Notes under the pieces: generated by a model
Databases searched by the model: none
Told to the model about the DNA's origin: nothing
The model's input: the letters and a program-made list of their open reading frames with translations, nothing else
In this document: one piece after another, positions 25,628 to 34,304 of the stretch
Layout: each line of letters starts with the position of its first letter
Numbering within the stretch: position 1 is the stretch's first letter
Position numbers and translations under genes: made by a program
Origin: an uncultured Mucispirillum sp.
Lineage (GTDB): Bacteria > Chrysiogenota > Deferribacteres > Deferribacterales > Mucispirillaceae
Assembly: GCA_944323205.1 (NCBI GenBank)
Contig: CALURO010000002.1
Coordinates: 186,001-250,000, forward strand
Direction of reading: 5' to 3'
DNA length: 64,000 nt

Positions 25628-27130
25628 ATGGCGGAAAGTATATATTTATGTATAGACCTAAAATCTTTTTATGCATCTGTGGAATGTGTTGATTTAGGGC
25701 TTGACCCTATTACCACTAATCTTGTAGTGGCAGATAAATCACGCAGTGCAAAAACAATCTGCTTAGCAGTCACTCCGTCATTAAAATCGTTTGGTATATC
25801 CAGCAGACCTCGTCTTTTTGAAGTTTTGCAGCAGGTAGAAAATATTAATAAAAAAAGGCTTATCCGTTCCCCATTTAAACAGTTTACTGGTAAATCATAT
25901 AATATTACTGAGCTGCAGCATAATCCAAGTCTGGCACTTGCTTTCATAGCAGCTCCGCCAAGAATGGCTCATTATATAAAATACAGCACATTAATTTATG
26001 AAATATATTTAAAATATATCGCTCCAGAAGATATACATGTTTATTCTATAGATGAAGTATTTATGGATATTACAGGCTATTTAAAAGTGTATAATCTTAC
26101 CCCTTATAGTCTTGCAAAAATAATTGTGCAGGATATTTATAAAAAAACAGGCATTACAGCAATAGCTGGTATCGGCACAAACTTATATCTTGCAAAGGTA
26201 GCAATGGATATTATTGCAAAATTTATCCCGTCAGATGAAGACGGCGTCCGCATAGCATATCTTGATGAAATGCTTTACCGTTATAAACTATGGGCACATA
26301 AGCCTATTACTGATTTTTGGAGGGTAGGTAAAGGATATGCTGAAAAACTTGAAAAATATGGCATATATACTATGGGAGATATTGCCAGATGTTCTATAAG
26401 CAGTAATGACTTTTATAATGAAGAACTGCTTTATAAACTTTTTGGTATAAATGCAGAGCTTTTAATAGATCATGCCTGGGGATATGAGCCTTGCACTATT
26501 GCCCATATTAAAGCATATAAGCCTGAAAGTAAAAGTATAGGTTCTGCACAGGTGCTGCACAGCCCATATACATGGGAAAAAGCACGCACAGCAGTAAAAG
26601 AAATGGCAGATATTTTATCCCTTGATTTAGTAGAAAAAGGGTTTGTTACAAACCAGATAGTTTTAACAGTAGGTTATGATGCAGGCAACTTATCAAGGAA
26701 AGATTTAATTGAATATAGTGGAGAATTAAAAATAGACAGTTATGGGAGAATGAAGCCAAAAAGTGCTCACGGTACTATTAATTTAGAAAATTATACATCA
26801 TCTACAAAAGATATAGTTGCATCAGTATCTTCTTTATATGACAGCATTGCAGATAAAAACTTATGGATTAGAAGGCTTAGTATTACATTTAACCATGTAA
26901 TATCAGAAAACACATACCAGGCATCTCATAAACCTTTAACAATATTAGATTTTTTAGAAGATGATGCAAAAATTGATAATAAAAGCAGACTTAAAGAAAA
27001 AGATATACAGAAAGCCTTAATTAATATAAAAAAGCGGTTTGGTAAAAATGCAGTAATAAAATGTATGAATCTTTTTGAAGGTGCCACCACAATAGACAGA
27101 AATAATCAAATAGGGGGACATAGAGCCTAA
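25628..27130 (+). CDS. Y-family (UmuC/DinB-like) translesion DNA polymerase
   Basis: GGAG seven bases ahead sets the ATG at 25628 (500 residues). The N-terminal palm motif CIDLKSFYASVEC and the second catalytic motif YSIDEVFMDIT supply the metal-binding carboxylates. GIGTNLYLAKVAMD and a helix-hairpin-helix-like GKGYAEKLEKYGIYTMGDIA follow, then a little-finger region. The protein is longer than DinB (~350) and nearer in layout to the UmuC-like polymerases of Firmicutes. Its stop overlaps the next start by one base (TAATG). Together with that YolD-like partner it is typical of Clostridia and Bacillus, suggesting transfer. No LexA box recognised. Confidence 0.9.
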   Translation: MAESIYLCIDLKSFYASVECVDLGLDPITTNLVVADKSRSAKTICLAVTPSLKSFGISSRPRLFEVLQQVENINKKRLIRSPFKQFTGKSYNITELQHNPSLALAFIAAPPRMAHYIKYSTLIYEIYLKYIAPEDIHVYSIDEVFMDITGYLKVYNLTPYSLAKIIVQDIYKKTGITAIAGIGTNLYLAKVAMDIIAKFIPSDEDGVRIAYLDEMLYRYKLWAHKPITDFWRVGKGYAEKLEKYGIYTMGDIARCSISSNDFYNEELLYKLFGINAELLIDHAWGYEPCTIAHIKAYKPESKSIGSAQVLHSPYTWEKARTAVKEMADILSLDLVEKGFVTNQIVLTVGYDAGNLSRKDLIEYSGELKIDSYGRMKPKSAHGTINLENYTSSTKDIVASVSSLYDSIADKNLWIRRLSITFNHVISENTYQASHKPLTILDFLEDDAKIDNKSRLKEKDIQKALINIKKRFGKNAVIKCMNLFEGATTIDRNNQIGGHRA

Positions 27131-27549
27131 TGGATAATGACAGCTATAAATATTATGGTGATATTATAAATATGCCTAGAAGAATATCTAATATACATGC
27201 ACCTATGAATATAATAAACCGTGCTGCACAGTTTGCACCATTTTCTGCTCTTCCAGGTCATAATGATGCAGTGAAAGAAACAGAAAGACTTACAGAAACA
27301 TATCACAGCCTTGATGAAGAAGAAAAGGAAAGAATTAATGATATTTTACAACATATTTTATGCAATATAGATAATATGAATAATATATATGTAAAATACT
27401 TTATAGAAGATGAGAAAAAAAGCGGTGGCAGGTTTGTAAAATTAACTGGCAGTGTAAAAAAAATAGATACATATAACAGGTTGATTATTATTAATAATAC
27501 AAAAATACATATTGATGATATTGTAGATATAAGCATATTAGAAGAATAA
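27130..27549 (+). CDS. YolD-like accessory protein paired with Y-family polymerase
   Basis: This 139-residue protein matches the YolD-like family in layout: an N-terminal ADIINMPRRIS/HAPM-like segment, then RAAQFAPFSALPGHNDAVKETERLTE, then EDEKKSGGRFVKLTGSVKKIDTYNRLIIINN and a final IHIDDIVDI. In Firmicutes YolD-like genes sit directly beside UmuC-type polymerases and are thought to act with them as UmuD analogues. Here the start overlaps the polymerase stop, implying translational coupling. Confidence 0.85.
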   Translation: MDNDSYKYYGDIINMPRRISNIHAPMNIINRAAQFAPFSALPGHNDAVKETERLTETYHSLDEEEKERINDILQHILCNIDNMNNIYVKYFIEDEKKSGGRFVKLTGSVKKIDTYNRLIIINNTKIHIDDIVDISILEE

Positions 27550-27577
27550 TGTAAAAAACTCTATATTACTTCCATTT

Positions 27578-27668
27578 CTGAGCCTATTTATAAGGCGAAG
27601 AATATATGCGACTAAATTGCGATAAAATATGTTATTAAAATAAGCTGTAAAAAATGGGGTACCCAGAG
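27578..27668. repeat. Decayed remnant of the dispersed element
   Basis: A TCTGAGCCTATTTATAAGGCGAAGAAT-like stretch (given here in parts: TCTGAGCC, then GGCGAAGAAT) and a right end TGTAAAAAATGGGGTACCC match blocks of the 48.9 and 53.5 kb copies. The middle has drifted. It lies between the YolD-like gene and the nik promoter. Confidence 0.5.
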
Positions 27669-27679
27669 TAAAAATTATA

Positions 27680-27708
27680 TTGCATAAATATATTTGCTGT
27701 GTTATAAA
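27680..27708 (+). promoter_or_regulatory. Promoter of the nik operon
   Basis: TTGCAT (27680-27685) and TATAAA (27703-27708) are separated by 17 bases. The -10 hexamer lies across the left half of the NikR-type operator. Confidence 0.7.
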
Positions 27709-27726
27709 ACTTATAAATCGTAACAC
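27699..27726 (+). promoter_or_regulatory. NikR-type operator
   Basis: GTGTTAT (27699-27705), 14 bases, then GTAACAC (27720-27726). This fits the GTGTTAC-N13/14-GTAACAC form of NikR site reported by comparative genomics in Desulfovibrio and Geobacter. The dyad extends outward by CT/AG. It overlaps the -10 and transcription start region, so nickel-loaded NikR binding would block initiation. No nikR gene is in this window. Confidence 0.8.
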
Positions 27727-27740
27727 AGTAAAAGAGGTTT

Positions 27741-29300
27741 ATGATGAAGAAGTATATAATCATTTTCTTTATTTTATTATTATCTACAGCAGCTTATGCA
27801 AAAGATGATGCAACTCTCACTATGGCATATCCAGTAAATGCTGGGCCGATAAACCCGCACTTATATAACCCAAACCAAATGTATGCTCAAACTATGGTAT
27901 ATGATAGTCTTGTCCGCTATACTCCAAATGGTATGGAGGCAGCACTGGCAGAAAGCTGGAGCATAAGTGATGATAGGTTAACTTATACATTTAAACTGCG
28001 TAATGCAAAATTTTCTGACGGCAGTCCTGTTACAGCACAAGCAGTAGTGATGAATTTTAATGCAGTTATGCAAAATAAAGCCCGCCATAACTGGATAGCA
28101 TTAGTCAGCATGATAGAAAGTTTTTCTGCAAAAGATGAAAAAACATTTATACTTAAACTTTCAAAACCTTATAACCTTACTTTAAAAGAATTAAGTGTGG
28201 CTCGTCCTTTCCGCATACTTGCCCCAAATGGATTTTTAGATAATGAAAATACAAGTAAAGGTATAAAAGCACCTATCGGTTCAGGTCCATGGAAACTTAT
28301 AGATTCAAGGCTTGGCGAATATGATATTTTTGAAAGAAATGAATACTACTGGGGCGAAAAACCTAAATATAAATATGTAAAAGTTTTAGTGCTGCCTGAT
28401 GCAAACAGCAGGATAATCGCTTTAGAAACTGGTAAAATAGATATGCTTTTAGGGGAAGGCAGCTTTACTATTGAAAACTTTGTCCGCCTGTCTAAAAATA
28501 AAGATATTGCAGCTTATAAATCTGAGCCAAGAGTAACAAATATGATAGCAATAAACACTGCAAGAAATAATACAAAAGATGTAAATGTTAGAAAAGCCGT
28601 TATGATGTCAGTAAATAAAGATAATATTATAAAATATATTTTACTTAATCAGGAAATAAAGGCAGAGCAGATATTTAATCCAGAGCTTGAATACTGTAAT
28701 GTAGGCATTATTCCTTATAAATATGATATTAATGAAGCAAATAAAATATTAGAAAATGCTGGCTGGAAGAAAAAAGGCCTATATAGAGAAAAAGACGGTG
28801 CATTATTATCTATTGATTTACATTATATAGGCATAGACCCAAAACAAAAAGCAATAGCAGAGATTATTCAGGCAGATTTAATGCAGGCAGGTATTAAGCT
28901 GAATTTAATTGCAGAAGAAAGCACTATATTTTACAGCTTACAGGCAAATGGTAATTTTGATATGATATTTAATAAAACATGGGGGCCGCCATTTGACCCG
29001 GGCACATTTGCAGGCAGTATGAGAAAACCATCACATGCAGACTTTCAGGCACAACGGGGACTGAAAGAAAAAGCATATATTGATAATTTAATAGATGAGT
29101 TAATAATATCAGATAATAATACAAATATTACAGAAAAATATAAAGAAATGCTTAATATTTTCCATAACGAAGCAGTATATCTTCCAATCAGCTATGAGCT
29201 TGATTTAGCTCTTATTAGAAAAGACAGAGTAAAAAACTTTCAGTTTGGTAATATGATAACAGAATTTATGCTGCATACTTTGGAGCCTTATAATGATTAA
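27741..29300 (+). CDS. nikA: Nickel ABC transporter substrate-binding protein
   Basis: The 519-residue protein is a clear NikA. After the Sec signal (LLLSTAAYA) come TLTMAYPVNAGPINPHLYNP, ESWSISDDRLTYTFKLR, KAPIGSGPWKL, NEYYWGEKPK and MRKPSHADFQAQ. H432 in the last motif aligns with the His (416 in mature E. coli NikA) that contacts the nickel complex. It collects nickel, probably as a Ni-chelate, in the periplasm. GAGG precedes a double ATG. It is the first gene of nikABCDE and overlaps nikB by eight bases. Confidence 0.95.
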   Translation: MMKKYIIIFFILLLSTAAYAKDDATLTMAYPVNAGPINPHLYNPNQMYAQTMVYDSLVRYTPNGMEAALAESWSISDDRLTYTFKLRNAKFSDGSPVTAQAVVMNFNAVMQNKARHNWIALVSMIESFSAKDEKTFILKLSKPYNLTLKELSVARPFRILAPNGFLDNENTSKGIKAPIGSGPWKLIDSRLGEYDIFERNEYYWGEKPKYKYVKVLVLPDANSRIIALETGKIDMLLGEGSFTIENFVRLSKNKDIAAYKSEPRVTNMIAINTARNNTKDVNVRKAVMMSVNKDNIIKYILLNQEIKAEQIFNPELEYCNVGIIPYKYDINEANKILENAGWKKKGLYREKDGALLSIDLHYIGIDPKQKAIAEIIQADLMQAGIKLNLIAEESTIFYSLQANGNFDMIFNKTWGPPFDPGTFAGSMRKPSHADFQAQRGLKEKAYIDNLIDELIISDNNTNITEKYKEMLNIFHNEAVYLPISYELDLALIRKDRVKNFQFGNMITEFMLHTLEPYND

Positions 29301-30225
29301 ATATATTATAAAACGACTGCTGCTTATTATACCAGTTATGTTTGCAGTATCATTTATAGTTTTTACTGTGCTTAGGCTTGGGCCTGTTGACCCAGCGCAG
29401 GCATATCTTCTTAATTCAAGAATACCGCCAACAGAAGAAGCGTTATCTGTTACAAGGGCAGAATTAGGGCTTGATAAGCCATTTTTTACTCAATATGCAT
29501 TATGGCTTAAAGGTGCAGTGCAGCTTGATTTTGGCTTGTCTTATATGACTAAACGAGATGCTTTTGGCGATTTAATGTATTATTTTCCTACTACATTAAA
29601 AGTTACCTTTTTGGCTATGATAGTTGTGATAATTGTAAGTATCCCGCTTGGTATATTAGGTGCTGTAAAAAAAGACAGTCTGGCAGATAAACTAATAAAA
29701 TTTTTCTCATTTATTGGAGTATCAACCCCTAGTTTCTGGTTTGGATTTCTGCTTATATATGTGTTTACTTTAAAATTAAATATTCTGCCGCCTTTTGGAT
29801 TAGATGGAATTTCTAACTGGATTATGCCTATTTTAACTCTTGGTTTAATGTCCAGTGCTATTAATACCCGTATTACAAGAACAAGTTTTTTAGAGCATAT
29901 AAATAACCGCTCTGTGTGGTATTTAAAAGTAAATGGTGTGCAGAAAAGCACTATTATGGGAAAATATGTGCTTAAAAATTCCATGCTGCCAGTGATTACT
30001 TCTCTTGGAATGCATTTTGGTGAGTTAATAGGCGGGGCAGTAGTTGTAGAAGTGCTTTTTGCTCTGCCCGGAGTGGGAAGATATGTGGTTTCATCTATCA
30101 CTAACCATGACTATCCAGTTATTCAGTGCTTTATGATACTAATGACTGGTGTATTTATAATAGTAAACTTAATTATAGATATAATATATGTATATCTAAA
30201 CCCAAAAATAAAATATGGAGCATAA
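29293..30225 (+). CDS. nikB: Nickel ABC transporter permease
   Basis: The 310-residue inner-membrane permease has an N-terminal IIKRLLLIIPVMFAVSFIVF segment, several further membrane helices and a binding-protein-dependent transport motif near VNGVQKSTIMGKYVLKNSMLPVIT. It belongs to the DppB/NikB half of dipeptide/nickel importers. Its start overlaps nikA and it is followed at once by nikC. Confidence 0.93.
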   Translation: MIKYIIKRLLLIIPVMFAVSFIVFTVLRLGPVDPAQAYLLNSRIPPTEEALSVTRAELGLDKPFFTQYALWLKGAVQLDFGLSYMTKRDAFGDLMYYFPTTLKVTFLAMIVVIIVSIPLGILGAVKKDSLADKLIKFFSFIGVSTPSFWFGFLLIYVFTLKLNILPPFGLDGISNWIMPILTLGLMSSAINTRITRTSFLEHINNRSVWYLKVNGVQKSTIMGKYVLKNSMLPVITSLGMHFGELIGGAVVVEVLFALPGVGRYVVSSITNHDYPVIQCFMILMTGVFIIVNLIIDIIYVYLNPKIKYGA

Positions 30226-30226
30226 T

Positions 30227-31048
30227 ATGAAAGATAAAGGATTGATTATACTTTTTTCAATACTTGCTTTAATTATATTAAGTGCATTATTTGCTCCATT
30301 TATTGCTCCATACAGCCCTTATGAAGTAGATATAACAAATAAATTTGCACCAGTTACTTCCAGCCATATTTTAGGCACAGACCATTTAGGAAGAGATGTA
30401 TTTTCAAGAATAATATATGGAACAAGAATGTCACTTATAAGTATTTTAGCAACAATATTCCTAGTGCTTTTATTTTCTTTAATAGTTGGAAGTATTGCAG
30501 GGTTTCGCGGCGGGCTTTTTGACAGCATATTAATGAGAATATGCGATGTATTTCTTACATTCCCTACATTTATACTTGCCTTATTTTTTATTGGTGTGCT
30601 GGGTGTTGGGCTTGTAAATGTTATTATCGCTATAGCCTTAACCCACTGGGCTTGGTATGCTCGTATTGTCCGAAGTATTGTGCTTGAAACAAAACAGAAA
30701 AACTATGTGACTGCTGCAAAATGCTTAGGTTCATCAAGGCTTAAAATCATATTAAAACATATTATGCCGAAAGTTTTATCTCAAGTTATAATTTTAGCTA
30801 CACTAGATTTAGGGCATATGATGCTCCATGTAGCAGGGCTTAGCTTTTTAGGACTTGGAGTGCAGGCACCTACAGCAGAATGGGGCGTTATGATAAATGA
30901 TGCTGCTCCATATATTAGAGAGCACCCAGAATTAATGTTATATCCCGGAATATGTATATTTATTACAGTTGCAGTATTTAACAGCATAGGGGAAAAACTA
31001 AGAGATATATATGAAGCAGCACAATACAGCAGAGAGAGTGAAATATGA
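30227..31048 (+). CDS. nikC: Nickel ABC transporter permease
   Basis: The ATG at 30227 has GGAG six bases ahead and lies one base past the nikB stop; an earlier ATG at 30215 overlaps nikB. The product (273 residues) has the DppC/NikC layout: an N-terminal helix, PYEVDITNKFAPVTSSHILGTDHLGRDVFSRIIYGTRMSL (in parts, GTDHLGRDVFSR is diagnostic), then the EAA-like AAKCLGSSRLKIILKHIMP loop. It forms the channel with NikB. Confidence 0.93.
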   Translation: MKDKGLIILFSILALIILSALFAPFIAPYSPYEVDITNKFAPVTSSHILGTDHLGRDVFSRIIYGTRMSLISILATIFLVLLFSLIVGSIAGFRGGLFDSILMRICDVFLTFPTFILALFFIGVLGVGLVNVIIAIALTHWAWYARIVRSIVLETKQKNYVTAAKCLGSSRLKIILKHIMPKVLSQVIILATLDLGHMMLHVAGLSFLGLGVQAPTAEWGVMINDAAPYIREHPELMLYPGICIFITVAVFNSIGEKLRDIYEAAQYSRESEI

Positions 31049-31836
31049 ATAAAAAATTAATAAGTATTAATAAGTTATCTGCTGGAACTAAAAATCATCA
31101 GATACTTCATGATATATCATTTGATATAAATGAATGTGAAATTGTCTGCCTTTTAGGTCAGTCTGGCTCTGGTAAAACTATGACAGCTCTTTCTATTTTA
31201 AATATGCTGCCTGTTAATGTAATGCAGACTTCTGGCACTATATTATATGATGATAAGCCGTTTAATGAAAATATGCGTGGCTCTTTTATAAGTATGATAA
31301 TGCAGTCGCCTGCTTCATGTTTTGACAGCGTTTTTACAATAGGGGCTCAGTTTAAAGATATTTTAATATCTAATAATAAAGAATATTCTATAGAAAGAGT
31401 ATGTTCTATGATAGAAAAAGTTGAGCTTAAAAACCCGCATGATATTTTAAATTCATATCCATTTCAGTTATCAGGCGGTATGCTTCAAAGGGTAATGATT
31501 GCAATAGCTTTATCCCTTGACAGTAAAGTGATTATTGCAGATGAGCCAACATCAGATTTAGATATTGCAGGTCAGAAAGAAATTATTGATTTAATCTTAA
31601 AATTAAAAAATGAAAATAAATCTATCCTTATGATAACCCATAATCTTGCAGTTGCAAAAAGCTGTGCAGATAAAATTGCAGTTATGGAGCAGGGCAGAAT
31701 TGTAGATTTTTTTAATAAAACTGAACTATTTGCAGAAAAACGCCATAGATATACTAAAGAACTTATTTCTGCAAATAACTGGCTTTATGAAAATAAGTGG
31801 GATATTGATTTAGGGGAAAATAATGCTGAAATGTGA
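31045..31836 (+). CDS. nikD: Nickel ABC transporter ATPase
   Basis: The 263-residue ABC ATPase has Walker A GQSGSGKTM, signature LSGGMLQRVMIAIAL and Walker B KVIIADEPTSDLD, followed by the switch ITHNLAVAKSCADKI. It overlaps nikC by ATGA and nikE by 14 bases. The C-terminal tail (RHRYTKELISANNWL) is typical of oligopeptide/nickel ATPases. Confidence 0.93.
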   Translation: MNKKLISINKLSAGTKNHQILHDISFDINECEIVCLLGQSGSGKTMTALSILNMLPVNVMQTSGTILYDDKPFNENMRGSFISMIMQSPASCFDSVFTIGAQFKDILISNNKEYSIERVCSMIEKVELKNPHDILNSYPFQLSGGMLQRVMIAIALSLDSKVIIADEPTSDLDIAGQKEIIDLILKLKNENKSILMITHNLAVAKSCADKIAVMEQGRIVDFFNKTELFAEKRHRYTKELISANNWLYENKWDIDLGENNAEM

Positions 31837-32578
31837 GAATATTAGTAAAATATATAATGATAAAAGCTGGTTTTCAAAAAAAGAAAGTATAAAAGTGCTT
31901 GAAAATATATCCTTTCACTTAAAGCAGGGCAGAAGTATGGGGTTTGCAGGCAGAAATGGAGCTGGTAAAAGCACATTAATGCGTATAATACTAGGGCTTG
32001 AAAAGGCAGAAGAAGGCTCTGTTATATTTATGGGTAAAAATATTCACAGCTTAAAATATAATGAATTAAAAAATATATATAAAGATATGCAGGTAGTGTT
32101 TCAAAACCCTCAAAGCTCTATGAACCCACAGTTTACTGTATATGATGTAATAAAAGAACCTATTGAAAATTATTATAATTATAAAAAAGATGAAATAAAA
32201 GATATTGTTCTTAATCTGCTTTCTGCAGTCAAGCTAAGTGAAGATAAACTTTACAAAAATATAATGCATTTAAGCGGTGGAGAGCAGCAGAGAGTGGCTA
32301 TTGCAAGAGCATTATCTGTTCGTCCTAAATTATTAATACTTGATGAAGCATTAAGCAGCCTTGATATGATAATACAGGCAGAAATTATTAAACTGTTAGA
32401 AGAATTAAAGGAAAAATATAATCTTTCATACCTTGTAATATCTCATGATATAAGAATAATATTAAAACTGTGCGATGATATTATATTTTTAGAAAATGGT
32501 ATAATAAAAGATAGATTTTTTATAGAGCAGGGGATAAATAACCCTAGTGACAGCTTTAAAAATATGATGATAGTATAA
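31823..32578 (+). CDS. nikE: Nickel ABC transporter ATPase
   Basis: The 251-residue ABC ATPase has Walker A GRNGAGKSTL, Q-loop VFQNPQSSMNPQF, signature LSGGEQQRVAIARAL, Walker B LLILDEALSSLD and switch His in VISHDIRI. It pairs with NikD on the NikBC channel. It is the last gene of the operon; a terminator follows two bases after the stop. Confidence 0.93.
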   Translation: MLKCENISKIYNDKSWFSKKESIKVLENISFHLKQGRSMGFAGRNGAGKSTLMRIILGLEKAEEGSVIFMGKNIHSLKYNELKNIYKDMQVVFQNPQSSMNPQFTVYDVIKEPIENYYNYKKDEIKDIVLNLLSAVKLSEDKLYKNIMHLSGGEQQRVAIARALSVRPKLLILDEALSSLDMIIQAEIIKLLEELKEKYNLSYLVISHDIRIILKLCDDIIFLENGIIKDRFFIEQGINNPSDSFKNMMIV

Positions 32579-32579
32579 A

Positions 32580-32610
32580 TTAAGCCCTTATTAAAGGGCT
32601 TAATTTATTT
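32580..32610. terminator. Bidirectional terminator between nikE and speB
   Basis: TTAAGCCCTT (32580-32589) and AAGGGCTTAA (32594-32603) form a 10-bp stem with a T-rich run on the + side and an A-rich run on the other. It serves both convergent operons. Confidence 0.9.
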
Positions 32611-33456
32611 TGAAACTGCAAGCAGCATTTCTCTTAATACTTTACAGGCACATGCTGTTGATGCACCGCCTGCATCAAGCATAGGGGATAGTTCATTAAT
32701 ATCAAATGCCACTATATTTTCTAAATTCTGAAAAAGCATAACAGCATTTATTAATTCTTTAAAAGTAATGCCACCAGCTTCTGGAGTGCCTGTTCCCGGA
32801 AAAACTGAGCTGTCAAGCACATCTAAATCTATAGTAATATATACAGGCTTATTTTTAAGCTTTGTGATAATTTCATCTAATGTTTTCATATCAAACTTAT
32901 GCATATAAGTATGATTTTTTGCAAACTCAAATTCAGCTCTTTCGCCACTTCTTATACCAAACTGGAATATTTTATTATCGCCAACAATATCCCACACTCT
33001 GCGAAGCACTGTTGCATGAGATAATTTTTCGCCTAAATAATCATCTCTTAAATCTGCATGAGCATCAAAATGGATAATATGCAAATCATTATATTTTTCA
33101 GCAGCAGCCTGCACTGCTCCAAGTGTTACTAAATGTTCGCCGCCTATCATAGCAGGTATTTTGTTATCTTTTAAAATGCCAGCAGTATATTCTTTTATTT
33201 TTGATACAACTTTTGCAGGGTTGCCAAAGCTAAATTCTAAATCACCGCCGTCAAAAAAATTATAATCTTCTAAATCTTTATCCTGATATGGACTATATGT
33301 TTCTATACCTATGCTTTCATTACGCATAGCAGCTGCAGCAAACCTTGTGCCTGGTCGGTAGCTTGTAGTGCCGTCAAAAGGTGCACCAAATATCACAATC
33401 TGGCTTTCATCATATTCATTATCACAGCCGATAAATGTATGTATATTTTTATTCAT
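32605..33456 (-). CDS. speB: Agmatinase (ureohydrolase family)
   Basis: The 283-residue enzyme carries the binuclear manganese ligands of the arginase/agmatinase family: H108 in GGEH, D131-x-H133-x-D135 in FDAHADL, and D210-x-D212 in TIDLDVLD. It hydrolyses agmatine to putrescine and urea. It is the last gene of speD-speA-speE-speB and overlaps speE by eight bases. AAAGG precedes the ATG. The operon context supports agmatinase over arginase or formimidoylglutamase. Confidence 0.93.
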   Translation of the reverse strand: MNKNIHTFIGCDNEYDESQIVIFGAPFDGTTSYRPGTRFAAAAMRNESIGIETYSPYQDKDLEDYNFFDGGDLEFSFGNPAKVVSKIKEYTAGILKDNKIPAMIGGEHLVTLGAVQAAAEKYNDLHIIHFDAHADLRDDYLGEKLSHATVLRRVWDIVGDNKIFQFGIRSGERAEFEFAKNHTYMHKFDMKTLDEIITKLKNKPVYITIDLDVLDSSVFPGTGTPEAGGITFKELINAVMLFQNLENIVAFDINELSPMLDAGGASTACACKVLREMLLAVSK

Positions 33457-34303
33457 AATCTGCCTTTAATAAATCAATAACATAGTTTGGCAGAGCAAAA
33501 GAGCCAGTATGAATATCAGTATTATAATATTTTGTTTTAAGCCCTAATTTATTCCATTTTTCAGCATCTAAATCTTTTACAGGGTCATATTTTTTAGAAG
33601 CAAAACCAAAAAGCCAGTGCCCAGATGGATAAGTAGGGATATGTGCCTGATACACTCTGCATACAGGGAAAAATTCTTTTATCCTTTTATGAGCTCGCTG
33701 CATTGATTTTGCATAACTGTCATAATATGGCGTTTCATGCTGGTTTACAAGTATGCCGTCCTCTTTTAATGCGTTAAAGCAGTTGCCGTAAAATTCTTTT
33801 GTAAAAAGACCTTCGCCCGGACCAAACGGGTCAGTAGAATCAACTATAATTAAATCATATTCGTTAGTTTTTGTGCGGACAAATTTTAAGCCGTCTTCAA
33901 AAAGCAGGTTTACTCTTTTATCATTAAGTTTACATGCAGTCTGTGGAAGATATTTTATACATACATCTACTACCATTTTATCTATTTCTACCATATCTAT
34001 ATGTTCAATAGTAGAATATCTTGTAAGCTCTCTAACAGTGCCACCGTCGCCTGCACCAATAACAAGCACTTTTTTGATATTTGGATTAGTCGCCATAGCC
34101 ACATGAGTAATCATATCATGGTATATAAACTCATCTTTTTCTGTTACCATCATAAGACCGTCAAGAGTGAAAAATCTGCCAAATTCTTTTGACTGAAATA
34201 CATCAATTCTTTGAAACTGACTTTGTGCTGAATATAACTGTTCTTCTACTTTTATGGAAAATCTTACATTTTCAGAATGTTCTTCTGTATACCATAATTC
34301 CAT
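33449..34303 (-). CDS. speE: Spermidine synthase (polyamine aminopropyltransferase)
   Basis: The 284-residue enzyme has the aminopropyltransferase landmarks: LWYTEEHSENVRFSIKVE, the QSQFQRIDVF strand, DGLMMVTEKDEFIYHDMITH, the dcAdoMet-binding GAGDGG (83-88) and catalytic DSTDPFGP. It transfers an aminopropyl group from decarboxylated AdoMet to putrescine. AAAGGAGATAT within the end of speA provides its binding site. It is flanked by the genes that make both of its substrates. Confidence 0.95.
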   Translation of the reverse strand: MELWYTEEHSENVRFSIKVEEQLYSAQSQFQRIDVFQSKEFGRFFTLDGLMMVTEKDEFIYHDMITHVAMATNPNIKKVLVIGAGDGGTVRELTRYSTIEHIDMVEIDKMVVDVCIKYLPQTACKLNDKRVNLLFEDGLKFVRTKTNEYDLIIVDSTDPFGPGEGLFTKEFYGNCFNALKEDGILVNQHETPYYDSYAKSMQRAHKRIKEFFPVCRVYQAHIPTYPSGHWLFGFASKKYDPVKDLDAEKWNKLGLKTKYYNTDIHTGSFALPNYVIDLLKADYE

Positions 34304-34304
34304 T

